Shown here: positions 17,398 to 25,764 of the stretch, piece after piece
Numbering within the stretch: position 1 is the stretch's first letter
How the letters are laid out: the number at the start of each line of letters is the position of its first letter
NCBI RefSeq assembly: GCF_014202645.1
Contig: NZ_JACHHG010000002.1
Location: 62,001 to 126,000, forward strand
Reading direction: 5' to 3'
DNA: 64,000 nt
From: Deinobacterium chartae
GTDB taxonomy: Bacteria > Deinococcota > Deinococci > Deinococcales > Deinococcaceae
Made by a program: the position numbers and the translations under genes
The notes under the pieces: generated by a model
What the model was told of the DNA's origin: nothing
Seen by the model: only the letters and a program-made list of their open reading frames with translations
Databases searched by the model: none

Positions 17398-18443
17398 GTG
17401 GATTCTCAATACAAATGCCTTGTAACGCACTTTGGCGGAACTCAAGTTTATACGTTCTCCATGCGAGTCTCCGACATTATCGCAATTTCTTACGTCGCGG
17501 CACGCGGAAAAAGCAATGAAGACGGGGCCGTTCAAAGGATTTTAAACACTCGCAGAGTGACGGATATTAAAAATTTTGTACTAGAAGGAAATGAGTTTTT
17601 TAATACTTTTATTATTAATTGGACAAATACAGATATCTTACCAGGTTTTGATCCAGCCACCGGAATTCTATCTATTAAAATAAAACCCCTCTCTGCCCAA
17701 ATATTGGATGGGCAGCACAGGATCAAGGGGCTTGAAGCCGCAATCACCGAAAAACCAGACATTGGACAAAGGCAGATTCTGGTGTCAATGTGCATAGGAT
17801 TATCAACGAAAGAAGCCGCACAGATCTTTCTGAATATCAATACGGAACAAAAACCGGTTCCAAAAAGTCTAATATTTGATCTATTTGGAGAGGTAGTTAA
17901 TGACCAAGAGCACGCCATCAACAGATCAAAAGATATTGCAACTGAACTAAATGAAAATCCGGAATCCCCGTATTATAGGTATATTAAGTTTCCGGGCAGC
18001 CCTCGAGGACAAGGACTTATTGACCTATCAACAGTTGTATCATCTTTGAAAGACAGCTTAAAACCAGACGGCATATTTTCAACATTAATCTAAAATCATT
18101 AGATATGCAGAAAAGGGTCATAATAAACTATTTTAAAGCAATAGAGTCAGCATATATTAGCAAAAAGCAATGGCACAACAAATCAAACAACCCCTTCCTT
18201 AGAAGCTACGGATTTACCGGCGCTATAGATTATTTAATAACTACACTACTAAAAGAATGTGCAAGGCGTCAATCTTTTACAGTAGAAACCTTTGCAGACA
18301 TCCTACAACTAGAAAAATACTCTATTTTAACTCATGAAGACATGAAATCTCTGGACGGAAAAACTGCAAAAAAGCGAGTCGTTGACTATCTTGAGCAATC
18401 AATGATTAGCGGCATCAGCAGCTCGGATGAATATGAGATTTGA
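17398..18443 (+). pseudogene. DGQHR-domain (DndB-like) protein, split by a frameshift
   Basis: The first frame (17398-18093, 231 residues) carries the family signature QILDGQHRIKGL (DGQHR at 104-108) and FLNINTEQKPVPKSLIFDLFG. It stops at a TAA in GIFSTLI. The family's C-terminal half (NLKSLDMQKRVIINYFKAIE onward) continues in another frame to 18443, open through 18081-18104. One base difference near 18082-18092 would restore a protein of about 347 residues. DGQHR proteins include DndB, linked to DNA phosphorothioation islands. No dnd genes are present here. Base composition is strongly AT-rich, unlike the neighbours, indicating horizontal acquisition. It may be a true pseudogene or a sequencing error. 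Confidence 0.82.
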
Positions 18444-19233
18444 TCGATCATCGTTTTTTAAATACGTAGTAGAACAAATAATTAATTGCAACGACTTGTA
18501 CAATATAAGTAATTATGATACAAATTTACTCAAATACAAAGTTCCAATCGAACATAAAGAATTAAGCGAGGTCTTTAAGCATGATGCAACATCATATCAC
18601 CACAAATCCATAATTAGCCTACTTGAGGCTATTGACGGAATAATGCAGAAGAAGTTTAGTTGGGCTACCATAAAATTGTATTATAGTGTATTTTATTCTT
18701 TAAGGTCCTTATTTTACGCGAGAGGGTTTGCATTTTATCGAAGCAAATCAATGTATATACTAGAATTGAAACCGGGGAATAGCTTTGAAAAATTAAGAGG
18801 AAAGGGTTACGCAAATGACCACGAAGCAACTATTAATATGTTTACACAAAAATACAAAGATGATTTCATTCTAAGCAATACAATTGATGGAATTAATAGC
18901 TTAGAGTGGCTCAAAAAACGAAGAGAGCAAATTAATTATCTTCAGTTAAAATTTCTTGACCCAAATCCACCATATTTTATGAAAGAACTAGCAAAACTTT
19001 CCCCGTCCGATCTATATCACATGATACAAGAATTCTACAAGGAGGATGTGTATATTTTCGACAAAGACCATGCGATCCTAGCACTCCCCATTAGACAAAT
19101 ATCAAGAACGTTTTCAGAACTTAAAGTTGCAAGAATTGAAATGGACTACGGCAAGGAAATTGTCGATCATTTGAGCAGAATTCTATCCGATGATGCCATA
19201 ATATCCTTAATAAAACAAAAATCTTTACAATAA
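18427..19233 (+). CDS. Hypothetical protein, partner of the DGQHR gene
   Basis: A 268-residue AT-rich gene whose ATG overlaps the end of the DGQHR reading frame by 17 bases (a second ATG at 18433 is also possible), so the two were translationally coupled. I do not recognise the family. The protein looks mostly helical. Residues of the WATIKLYYSVFYSLRSLFYA stretch recall HEPN-type helical bundles, but no Rx4-6H catalytic motif is evident. There is no signal peptide or membrane span. Its only context is the DGQHR gene, so it is probably the second component of a small acquired system. Confidence 0.75.
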   Translation: MNMRFDRSSFFKYVVEQIINCNDLYNISNYDTNLLKYKVPIEHKELSEVFKHDATSYHHKSIISLLEAIDGIMQKKFSWATIKLYYSVFYSLRSLFYARGFAFYRSKSMYILELKPGNSFEKLRGKGYANDHEATINMFTQKYKDDFILSNTIDGINSLEWLKKRREQINYLQLKFLDPNPPYFMKELAKLSPSDLYHMIQEFYKEDVYIFDKDHAILALPIRQISRTFSELKVARIEMDYGKEIVDHLSRILSDDAIISLIKQKSLQ

Positions 19234-19248
19234 TTAATCAGTTAGTTA

Positions 19249-20022
19249 TTAGAAGAACTCGTCGAGCAGCTGGTAGTACTCGATCTTGGCCGCGTCGATC
19301 GGACGGTAACCGTAGGCCTCGAGGAACACCGCGCCCCAGCGCTCTCCGATGTTGCGTTTCAGCGAGCGCACGCACAGCGCCAGGTCCTGGTGTCGGTCGG
19401 CGATGCCCAAGCCCCCGACGTCCACAAAGCCTGCGACGTACTTTCCGTCCAAGATGATGTTGGGCAGGCAGTAGTCGCCGTGGGTGACCACCAGATCCTC
19501 GCGGGTGGGGCGCGTGGCCTCGAGCTCGCGGTACAGGTCCGATGCCGCGCGGCCCCGGCGGGCCGCGTCGAAGTCGTCCTCGTCCACCAGGCCCGCCTCG
19601 AGGCGGGCCTGGGCCTCGCGCAGGCGCACGCGCAGCGAGGCGTCGAACGGGCAGTCCGCAATGGGCAGCTGGTGCAAAGCGCGCAGGCCGCGTGCGAGCA
19701 GATCGCACAGCAGCGGCGGATCGCGCAGCGCGGCCGCCTGCGAGGCGTCCACGCCGATCAGCCTCGAGGTGAGCAGGTAGGCGCGCTCATCGTCACTGCC
19801 CCAGTACAGGACCCGGGGAACCGGAACACGTCCAGCCAGCCAGCGCAGGCGCTCTTTTTCCCCGAACAGCGCCGGGGCTTCGGCGCGCGGCACGGTCTTG
19901 AGGTACAGGGTGTCGGTGCGGTGGACCGTGGCTCCGGATTCGCCTACGGTGACCGGCTCCCACGCATCCGCGCCGGTCAGGGCACGCAGTTCGGGCGGCA
20001 GGCCCACGGGCAGAGTGTTCAT
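19249..20022 (-). CDS. Aminoglycoside 3'-phosphotransferase-like kinase (APH family)
   Basis: A 257-residue small-molecule kinase. The catalytic loop HGDYCLPN (His-181, Asp-183, Asn-188) and the metal-binding FVDVGGLGIADRHQDLAL (Asp-201) match APH(3') enzymes closely, as does the C-terminal KIEYYQLLDEFF. It would phosphorylate aminoglycosides such as kanamycin with ATP. The family match is strong, but resistance spectrum and expression cannot be read from sequence. GC content is chromosomal. It converges on the AT-rich island. A TAGAGT box 7 bases upstream of the ATG suggests a leaderless mRNA. Confidence 0.88.
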   Translation of the reverse strand: MNTLPVGLPPELRALTGADAWEPVTVGESGATVHRTDTLYLKTVPRAEAPALFGEKERLRWLAGRVPVPRVLYWGSDDERAYLLTSRLIGVDASQAAALRDPPLLCDLLARGLRALHQLPIADCPFDASLRVRLREAQARLEAGLVDEDDFDAARRGRAASDLYRELEATRPTREDLVVTHGDYCLPNIILDGKYVAGFVDVGGLGIADRHQDLALCVRSLKRNIGERWGAVFLEAYGYRPIDAAKIEYYQLLDEFF

Positions 20023-20029
20023 GCGATGA

Positions 20030-20035
20030 ACTCTA
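20030..20035 (-). promoter_or_regulatory. -10 box, leaderless, for the APH-like gene
   Basis: TAGAGT on the minus strand, 7 bases before the ATG at 20022. No clear -35. Confidence 0.4.
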
Positions 20036-20054
20036 ACACGCGGGCCAAACCCCG

Positions 20055-20083
20055 GGAACTTTCAGGCGCGCCCGTTACTCTAA
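20055..20083 (+). promoter_or_regulatory. Sigma-E-type (ECF) promoter, probably autoregulatory
   Basis: GGAACTT (20055-20061), 16 bases, CTCTAA (20078-20083). This differs from the E. coli sigma-E consensus GGAACTT-N16-GTCTAA by one base and sits directly upstream of an RpoE-like sigma gene. Confidence 0.65.
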
Positions 20084-20095
20084 GAGACAGGCGAG

Positions 20096-20662
20096 GTGAT
20101 CTTGGAGGATCTGAGCGACAGCCAATTACTGAAACTCGCCCGCCGGGACGCTGCGGCCTTCGAGGCCCTGATCCGCCGTCACGCGCCGCGCGTGCACGCG
20201 CTGGCCACCTCGCTGGTCGGAGCGGCCAGCGCCGACGATGTGGTCCAGGAGGTGTTTTTCAGCGTGTACCGCAACCTCGCCCGCTTCCGCTTCGAGGCCG
20301 AGTTCTCGACCTGGCTGCACCGCATCGCGCTGAACGCCTGCTACAACCAACTGCGGCGCAAGCAGCCCGAACCGATCAGCGACCTCGAGCCGGTGCTGGT
20401 CTCTCCGCTCGAGAGCCCCGAGTGCCTCGCCGAGCGCAGCCAGCTGCGCGAGCTGATCGAAGCGGGCATGCGCGGCCTGCCGCCCGAGCAGCGTGAGGCC
20501 TTCGCGCTGCGCGAGTTTTCCGGCCTCGAGTATGCCCAGATCGCCCAGATCACCGGCGCTCAGCTGGGAACCGTAAAATCGCGGATCAACCGGGCCAAGG
20601 CGGCCCTGAGAAGTTACCTGACGGCCCGAGGGGTCGTTCCCGAAGGAGAGTTGCATGTCTGA
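20096..20662 (+). CDS. ECF sigma factor, RpoE-like
   Basis: A 188-residue group IV sigma factor directing RNA polymerase to stress promoters. Region 2 (FEALIRRHAPRVHALA through STWLHRIALNACYNQLRR) binds the -10. Region 4 (LPPEQREAFALREFSGLEYA, then GTVKSRINRAKAALRSYL) binds the -35. The first gene of a sigma/anti-sigma/RseB trio, like rpoE-rseA-rseB. Start is GTG 20096, or TTG 20102, which has GAGGTG at better spacing. Confidence 0.9.
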   Translation: MILEDLSDSQLLKLARRDAAAFEALIRRHAPRVHALATSLVGAASADDVVQEVFFSVYRNLARFRFEAEFSTWLHRIALNACYNQLRRKQPEPISDLEPVLVSPLESPECLAERSQLRELIEAGMRGLPPEQREAFALREFSGLEYAQIAQITGAQLGTVKSRINRAKAALRSYLTARGVVPEGELHV

Positions 20663-20912
20663 ACACCCCGACCGCTGGGACGAACTGTTCGCCCGGGCGG
20701 CCAGCCTGGGCCCACACGACCATGCTGCCGCCGAGCGCATGGTGCAGGCCTTCCGCGTCCGGCGCCAGCGCGCCCACCAGCTGCGGTTGTGGCTGGCGGG
20801 CGGCTTGGCCGGCGCGGCCCTGCTGGGCGGCGGGCTGATGTGGCAGCAGGCGCAGGGCCCGTTGGCCCCGTCGGTCGCCTACGACCTGTACCAGCAGACC
20901 AGCGGGTGGTAA
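20655..20912 (+). CDS. Probable membrane anti-sigma factor, short RseA-like
   Basis: An 85-residue protein overlapping the end of the sigma gene by 8 bases. Its N-terminal cytoplasmic half (SEHPDRWDELFARAASLGPH and onward) is followed by one membrane span (LWLAGGLAGAALLGGGLMW) and a very short periplasmic tail. It is far shorter than E. coli RseA (about 216 residues) and has no visible HxxxCxxC zinc motif. The role is inferred from gene order; sequence similarity is not evident. Confidence 0.7.
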   Translation: MSEHPDRWDELFARAASLGPHDHAAAERMVQAFRVRRQRAHQLRLWLAGGLAGAALLGGGLMWQQAQGPLAPSVAYDLYQQTSGW

Positions 20913-20914
20913 GC

Positions 20915-21718
20915 GTGCGTCCGCGCAAACTGCTGCTGCTGGCCGCCCTGCTGAGCCTGAGCCTGCCCGCCCGCGCCGAGACCCTCGAGGACCTGATCGG
21001 AGCGCTGCGCCGCGCCAGCACGCGCAACCTGACCGGTCAGACCGAAATTTCGGTGTTCTTTCCTCCGCGCGACGAGCCGGTGCGCGAGGCGCGCGCGCTG
21101 CCCAACCTGCCGTTCTCACCGCAGCTGATGCGCCGCAATTTCGACCTTGCGGTCACGCAAGACGACACGGTCGCCGGACGGCAGGCCGTGCGCTACGACC
21201 TCACTCCCCGGCAGGGCAGCGCCGCACGCTGGACCTTCTGGGTAGACGCCGAGTACGAACTCCCGCTCGCCTTCGAAGAGCGCGCGGCGGACGGAACCCT
21301 GCTGCGCCGCGCCACCTACCTCAGCCTCGAGGGCAAGCCGCGCCGACGGGCCAAGCCGCTGCCGCAGCGGGTCTTTACCCTGCGGGGTCCGCTCGAGGGC
21401 GCGGCCCGTCAGGCCCTGCCCGGCCTGCAACTGCCGCCCGGTTTCCGGGTGGTGGACCTGCAGCGCGGTCGGCGCGCCGGGGTGGATACCCTGGAGTTGC
21501 TGCTCTCCGACGGCCTGAACGTGGTTCCGGTCGTGCTGACCTCGCGGGCGGTGCGTGGGGGCCCCGGCGTGCGCGCGCGCCAGTTCGGCGGCAACTGGGT
21601 GTGGGTGGTCGGCAACCTGCCCGACCACACCCTCGAGGCGATGCTCAAGAACCTGCACGGTCCCCTGGATCCCCAGAGCCTGGGAACTTTTCTGAATCGG
21701 GCCGACTCCAACCCTTAA
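20915..21718 (+). CDS. MucB/RseB-like sigma-E regulatory protein, periplasmic
   Basis: About 267 residues with a signal peptide (RPRKLLLLAALLSLSLPARAE). The N-terminal lipoprotein-like domain (LGDLI-type start, then NLTGQTEISVFF, RYDLTPRQGS, FWVDAEYELPLAFEE) and the C-terminal domain (LPPGFRVVDLQRG through QFGGNWVWVVGNLPDHTLEAML) match RseB organisation. In E. coli RseB senses off-pathway lipoproteins or LPS and shields RseA. The start is GTG 20915 or GTG 20906, which overlaps the anti-sigma stop. Outer-membrane stress sensing is inferred. Confidence 0.8.
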   Translation: MRPRKLLLLAALLSLSLPARAETLEDLIGALRRASTRNLTGQTEISVFFPPRDEPVREARALPNLPFSPQLMRRNFDLAVTQDDTVAGRQAVRYDLTPRQGSAARWTFWVDAEYELPLAFEERAADGTLLRRATYLSLEGKPRRRAKPLPQRVFTLRGPLEGAARQALPGLQLPPGFRVVDLQRGRRAGVDTLELLLSDGLNVVPVVLTSRAVRGGPGVRARQFGGNWVWVVGNLPDHTLEAMLKNLHGPLDPQSLGTFLNRADSNP

Positions 21719-21738
21719 ACACCGCTCTGGAGGAACGC

Positions 21739-23007
21739 ATGACCCTGAGGCCCTACCGGGGGAACTACACCCCCGAGGACGCTGCCCACCTGCTGCGCCG
21801 CGCCGCTTTCGGCGCCCCGGCCGCCCGCATCCGCGAACTGGCCGAACTCGGTCCCGAGCGGGCACTCGACGCCCTGCTCAGCTTCGACGCGCACGAGACC
21901 GAGGGCAACCCCTTTGACCCTTTCGACGCGGCTACTCCCGCTGCGGCCGTGCGCCTGACCCAGGCCCGCTGGCTGTACGAGATGGTTCACAGCGCGGCCC
22001 CGCTGCGCGAAAAACTCGCGCTGGTATGGCACAACCACTTCGTGGTGGGCGTGGACAAGGTGCGCAATGCCTCGGCACTCGCGCAATACCTGGCGGTGCT
22101 GCGCGGGCACGGCCTGGACCGCTTCGAGACCCTCACCCTCGAGGTGGCCCGCACGCCCGCGATGCTGCGCTACCTCGACAACGACCAGAACAAGAAGGGG
22201 CGGCCCAACGAGAACTTCGCACGCGAGCTGCTCGAGCTGTTCACCACCGGTCTCGGGCACTACAGCGAAACCGACGTGACAGAATCGGCGCGGGCCTTTA
22301 CCGGCTGGACCTTCCGGGGCGGGCGCAACCAGCAGCAGGACGTGGCCGAGTTCGTGTTCAACCGCAAGCAGCACGACGACGGCCCCAAGACCTACCTGGG
22401 CCACAGCGGCCGTTTCGGCGGCGAGGACATCGTGCGCCTCGCCTGCGCGCACCCTGCCACCGCCGGGTTCGTGGCGGGCAAGCTGTGGCGGGCCTACGTC
22501 TCAGACGCGCCGGACCCTCAGGGCGTGCGCGACCTTGCCGCCGAGTTCACCCGCAGCGGCGGCGAGTTGCGCGCCACCTTGCGCGCCCTGCTGAGCTCGC
22601 AGGCGTTCTACGCGCCCGAGCACCGACGCGCGCTCGTGCGCGCCCCCATCGACACGCTGGTCGGTACCCTGCGCGCCCTGGAAACGCCTGCCCTGCCCGA
22701 GAAGCGCTACCTGGACTTCGTGACCACGCTGGCCCGGCTCGGTCAGGAACCGCTGCGCCCGCCGGACGTCTCCGGCTGGGACGGCGGGCGCGACTGGATC
22801 AACGACGGTTCGCTGCTCGGCCGCATGCAGCTTGCCGCCGCCCTGACCCTGGGCAAGCACGCCGTCTCCGTACGCGGGCGCCTCGAGGACCTCTCGCTGG
22901 CCCTGCTGGGCGAGCGCAGCCCGGCGCTGCGCCCGCTGCTGAGTCCCTTGAAAGCCCCGCAACAGGCCTACTTGATGCTGGTCTCGCCCGAGGCCGCCCT
23001 CGTCTAG
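21739..23007 (+). CDS. DUF1800 family protein
   Basis: A 422-residue protein of unknown biochemical function. Family marks are [60 protein letters not shown] and [12 protein letters not shown]1800 genes are nearly always paired with DUF1501 genes, as here. GGAGG precedes the ATG. It lies 20 bases after the RseB-like gene, so it may belong to the sigma-E transcript. No signal peptide is obvious. Confidence 0.9.
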   Translation: MTLRPYRGNYTPEDAAHLLRRAAFGAPAARIRELAELGPERALDALLSFDAHETEGNPFDPFDAATPAAAVRLTQARWLYEMVHSAAPLREKLALVWHNHFVVGVDKVRNASALAQYLAVLRGHGLDRFETLTLEVARTPAMLRYLDNDQNKKGRPNENFARELLELFTTGLGHYSETDVTESARAFTGWTFRGGRNQQQDVAEFVFNRKQHDDGPKTYLGHSGRFGGEDIVRLACAHPATAGFVAGKLWRAYVSDAPDPQGVRDLAAEFTRSGGELRATLRALLSSQAFYAPEHRRALVRAPIDTLVGTLRALETPALPEKRYLDFVTTLARLGQEPLRPPDVSGWDGGRDWINDGSLLGRMQLAAALTLGKHAVSVRGRLEDLSLALLGERSPALRPLLSPLKAPQQAYLMLVSPEAALV

Positions 23008-23039
23008 CTGCCCAGCGGCCAGCCGCTCCAGGAGATCCC

Positions 23040-24209
23040 ATGAACCGACGCGAATTTCTGAAGCTGACCGCCCTGGCCACCGGCCTGATGAGCGGCATGC
23101 CCGGCTTTCTGTCCCGAGCAGCCGCGCAGGCGACCGGCGACCGCACCCTGGTGGTCGTGCAGCTCTCCGGCGGCAACGACGGCCTCAACACGCTGGTTCC
23201 CTATACCAACGGAGCTTATTACGCCGCGCGCCCCAACATCGCCATCCCCCGCAAGGACGTGCTGACCCTCAGCGACACGCTGGGCATGCACCCGGCCCTG
23301 CGCCCTTTTGAGCGCTTGTGGGAAGCGGGCGAACTCGCGTGGCTCGAGAACGTCGGTTATCCCAACCCCACGCGCTCGCACTTCGCCTCGATGGCCATCT
23401 GGCACTCGGGTGACCCCGGCGGCGCTGCAAAAGACGGCTGGATCGGACGCATCGCCGAAAAGATCGGGGATCCCTTCTGCGCCTCGAACGTGGGCGGCCT
23501 GACCCCGGCGGCCCTGCGCGGCGAGGACCTCACCCTGCCCTCCATCGACACCCTCGAGACCTTTCAGCTCAAGCTTCCCAAGGGCCTCGAGGCCAGCTAC
23601 CACCGCATGCTCGAACTGCCGCGTCAGGGCGAGGCGGCCTACGTGCAAAGAAGCACGCGTCAGATGATCGCCAACACCGCCAGGGTGCAGGCAAACCTCA
23701 AAAAGTACCGCAGCGGCGCGCGCTACCCCGAGTCCCGCTTCGCCCGCAACCTGCAACAGATCGCGCAACTGATCGCAGCAGGAACCGGGCAACGCGTCTT
23801 GTACACCTCGCTGGGCGGCTTCGACACGCACGCAGGACAACGCGCCGAGCAGGACGAACTGCTGGCGACGCTGGCAGAGGGCATCGCCGCCTTCCACGCC
23901 GACCTCGAGGCGCAGGGCCTCGCGGACCGCGTGCTGATCATGGCCTTTTCCGAGTTCGGGCGCCGGGTGGCCGAGAACGCCTCGGCGGGCACGGACCACG
24001 GTCAGGGCGGCGTGATGTTCGCCATCGGCCAGGGCGTGCGCGGCGGCATTCACGGCGAGAGCCCGGACCTCGAGGACCTGGACGGCGGCGACATCCGCTA
24101 CCGGGTGGATTTCCGCGGGGTGTACGCGCAGGTCCTCGACCGCTGGCTCAGGCTGCCCTCGCAAGACATTCTGGGCGGCCGTTTCGCGGGACCGGAGTTC
24201 GTGTCTTGA
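23040..24209 (+). CDS. DUF1501 family protein, Tat-exported
   Basis: A 389-residue member of the alkaline-phosphatase-like/sulfatase-related DUF1501 group. The N-terminus [20 protein letters not shown] is a twin-arginine signal, so it is exported folded. [43 protein letters not shown] and [20 protein letters not shown] are family hallmarks with likely metal-binding His/Asp. Pairs with the DUF1800 gene. AGGAG precedes the ATG. Confidence 0.9.
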   Translation: MNRREFLKLTALATGLMSGMPGFLSRAAAQATGDRTLVVVQLSGGNDGLNTLVPYTNGAYYAARPNIAIPRKDVLTLSDTLGMHPALRPFERLWEAGELAWLENVGYPNPTRSHFASMAIWHSGDPGGAAKDGWIGRIAEKIGDPFCASNVGGLTPAALRGEDLTLPSIDTLETFQLKLPKGLEASYHRMLELPRQGEAAYVQRSTRQMIANTARVQANLKKYRSGARYPESRFARNLQQIAQLIAAGTGQRVLYTSLGGFDTHAGQRAEQDELLATLAEGIAAFHADLEAQGLADRVLIMAFSEFGRRVAENASAGTDHGQGGVMFAIGQGVRGGIHGESPDLEDLDGGDIRYRVDFRGVYAQVLDRWLRLPSQDILGGRFAGPEFVS

Positions 24210-24649
24210 AGCGCCCGGCCCGTTTCGTGGCGGCCCTGCTGGGCCTGGCCGGGCTGGCCACAGCCGCGCTCGCACGCCCACCGTACCGCACCCAGGCCAT
24301 CGCCCAGTTTCACCTCGAGGGCTCGCCGCTCAAAAAAAGCACCATGTCCTGCGCGTACTGCCACACCTCCGACACGGGCGGCCCCGGCTGGAACCCTTTT
24401 GGCCTCGAGGTCCGCGCGGGCTTCGCGGCAGAGCCGAAGCGGCGCATCGCCGACGTGCTTTACCGGGTGTTGCAGGCGAACCGCGACGCCGACGGCGACG
24501 GTTATCCGGACGCCCTCGAGGTGTTCGCCCGCACCCTGCCGGGCGACCCGGCCTCGGCGCCCACCGAGACCTTAGCGGACCTCGAGGCCCGCTTTCAGGC
24601 GGCAGGGGGCGTGGAGCAGTACGCACCCGGACCAGCCAGGGCCCGCTGA
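24206..24649 (+). CDS. Exported c-type heme protein with EF-hand-like motif
   Basis: 147 residues beginning with TTG overlapping the DUF1501 stop. Signal peptide to about residue 23. CAYCH (Cys-49, Cys-52, His-53) is a single c-heme attachment site. [13 protein letters not shown] near residue 95 resembles a calcium-binding EF-hand/dockerin loop. Likely a periplasmic electron carrier serving the DUF1800/DUF1501 pair; the partnership is inferred from coupling. Confidence 0.75.
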   Translation: MKRPARFVAALLGLAGLATAALARPPYRTQAIAQFHLEGSPLKKSTMSCAYCHTSDTGGPGWNPFGLEVRAGFAAEPKRRIADVLYRVLQANRDADGDGYPDALEVFARTLPGDPASAPTETLADLEARFQAAGGVEQYAPGPARAR

Positions 24650-24755
24650 GGCCCGCCCCGCAAGTTTCTACGGCATTTCAAGCTGTTTTCAGGCACCGCT
24701 TCCTACCCTGCTCCTCGAGAAGCGCCCCAGGGCGCTGCCCTTGAGGAGGTCGTTC

Positions 24756-25232
24756 ATGTTCAAACTCGCGTCCGTTTTGCGCCTCGCTTCGCTCGCCCTG
24801 GTCCCGCTGGGCCTGGGCGCGTTCTCCGGCAATGCTCAGGCCAGCAGCATCGGTTTGGGCGTCGGCACGGCCTTTGGCGCCCCCGTTTCCGCCGAACTGG
24901 AACTCGACCTCGGCCCGCAGTGGGCACTGACCGGCGGTGTCGGCTATGGCGGCCTGTTCGCCAACGTTCATGCAGGAACCAAATTATTCGCTCGAGACAG
25001 CCATGCGGGATTTTTTCTCAGCGGGCGAGGTGGCATCGGCATTATCGTCACGCCCCTCCCGGCCTCGTACGTCTTCGGCAGCGTCACCGCAGGCTACCGG
25101 GTGCCCTTGGGCTCCGCCGCACACCTCGACCTCGAGGGCGGGGCTTTCGTGATGAACTTCCCGGTCACCAAAAATAACGTCGAAACCACGCGCGGCTTGG
25201 CCCTGGCCCTCAAGCTGGGCATCAGGTTGTGA
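24756..25232 (+). CDS. Small exported protein, possible outer-membrane beta-barrel (paralogue 1)
   Basis: 158 residues with a signal peptide ending near NAQASS. The rest alternates Gly-rich and aromatic stretches (SIGLGVGTAFGAPVSAELELD, GGVGYGGLF, AGYRVPLGSAAHLDLEGGAF) as short beta-barrels do. It ends in LKLGIRL. GAGGAGGT precedes the ATG. A GC-rich hairpin (AGCGCCC/GGGCGCT, 24721-24736) lies in the leader. The function is unknown. Confidence 0.75.
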   Translation: MFKLASVLRLASLALVPLGLGAFSGNAQASSIGLGVGTAFGAPVSAELELDLGPQWALTGGVGYGGLFANVHAGTKLFARDSHAGFFLSGRGGIGIIVTPLPASYVFGSVTAGYRVPLGSAAHLDLEGGAFVMNFPVTKNNVETTRGLALALKLGIRL

Positions 25233-25703
25233 ATGCGCACACTTCCTTCTCGACGCACTGCATCACGCTGGCTCACGGCCCTGCTGGTAACTTCGCTGGC
25301 GTTCGGCACGGCTCAGGCAGGCAGCCTGGGCCTGGGGGCCGGTCTCGCCTACGGTAACCTGCTGGCCCTCGAGGCCGAAATGGACCTCTCACCCCAGGCT
25401 TCGCTGAGTTTCGGCATGGGGTACGGCCTGTTGGTGTTCAGCGCGCACACCGGCGCGAAACTGTTCGCGAGCAGCACCCAGGAGGGACTGTTCCTGAGCG
25501 GACGGGCAGGGGTGGGAGCCATCGGCATGATGGGCGCTTACGTTTTTGGGGAACTCGGCGGCGGTTACCGCATTCCGCTGAATCAGGCCGCCTACATGGA
25601 CCTCGAGGGCGGCTTGGGGGTCGCGCGTTTCCCTGGCGAGCCGCAGGACCCGACGCTGCAGGCGATGGGCGTTTTCGGCCTTAAGTTCGGCGTGCGCTTC
25701 TGA
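25233..25703 (+). CDS. Small exported protein, possible outer-membrane beta-barrel (paralogue 2)
   Basis: 156 residues starting at the base after the previous stop. Signal peptide ending at AQAGS. It shares the layout of paralogue 1: SLGLGAGLAYGNLLALEAEMD, THTGAKLFA-type segment, GRAGVGAIG, GGYRIPLNQAAYMDLEGGLG, and an aromatic C-terminus (FGVRF) as outer-membrane proteins have. A tandem duplication. The function is unknown. Confidence 0.75.
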   Translation: MRTLPSRRTASRWLTALLVTSLAFGTAQAGSLGLGAGLAYGNLLALEAEMDLSPQASLSFGMGYGLLVFSAHTGAKLFASSTQEGLFLSGRAGVGAIGMMGAYVFGELGGGYRIPLNQAAYMDLEGGLGVARFPGEPQDPTLQAMGVFGLKFGVRF

Positions 25704-25752
25704 CGCGGGGCAGTTGTCTGTTCGCCTCGTCACGCCCGCCGCGCACGAAGGT

Positions 25753-25758
25753 TAATGT
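25753..25758 (+). promoter_or_regulatory. -10 box, leaderless, for the aminotransferase gene
   Basis: TAATGT followed 6 bases later by the GTG start at 25765. No clear -35. Confidence 0.5.
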
Positions 25759-25764
25759 ACGGGA

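Noticed and set aside
18082-18104. Programmed frameshifting as the explanation for the split DGQHR gene
   Set aside because: No slippery heptamer precedes the TAA and no stimulatory hairpin follows, so mutation or sequencing error is more likely.
14505-19233. SNF2 helicase as part of a defence system with the DGQHR cassette
   Set aside because: The SNF2 gene has native GC content and CTCGAG use and is separated from the cassette by an abrupt composition change and a separate promoter.
17292-19248. Direct repeats or attachment sites bounding the AT-rich island
   Set aside because: I compared both edges; only a short palindrome (GGTAAATTTACC, 17302-17313) is on the left and no matching repeat is on the right.
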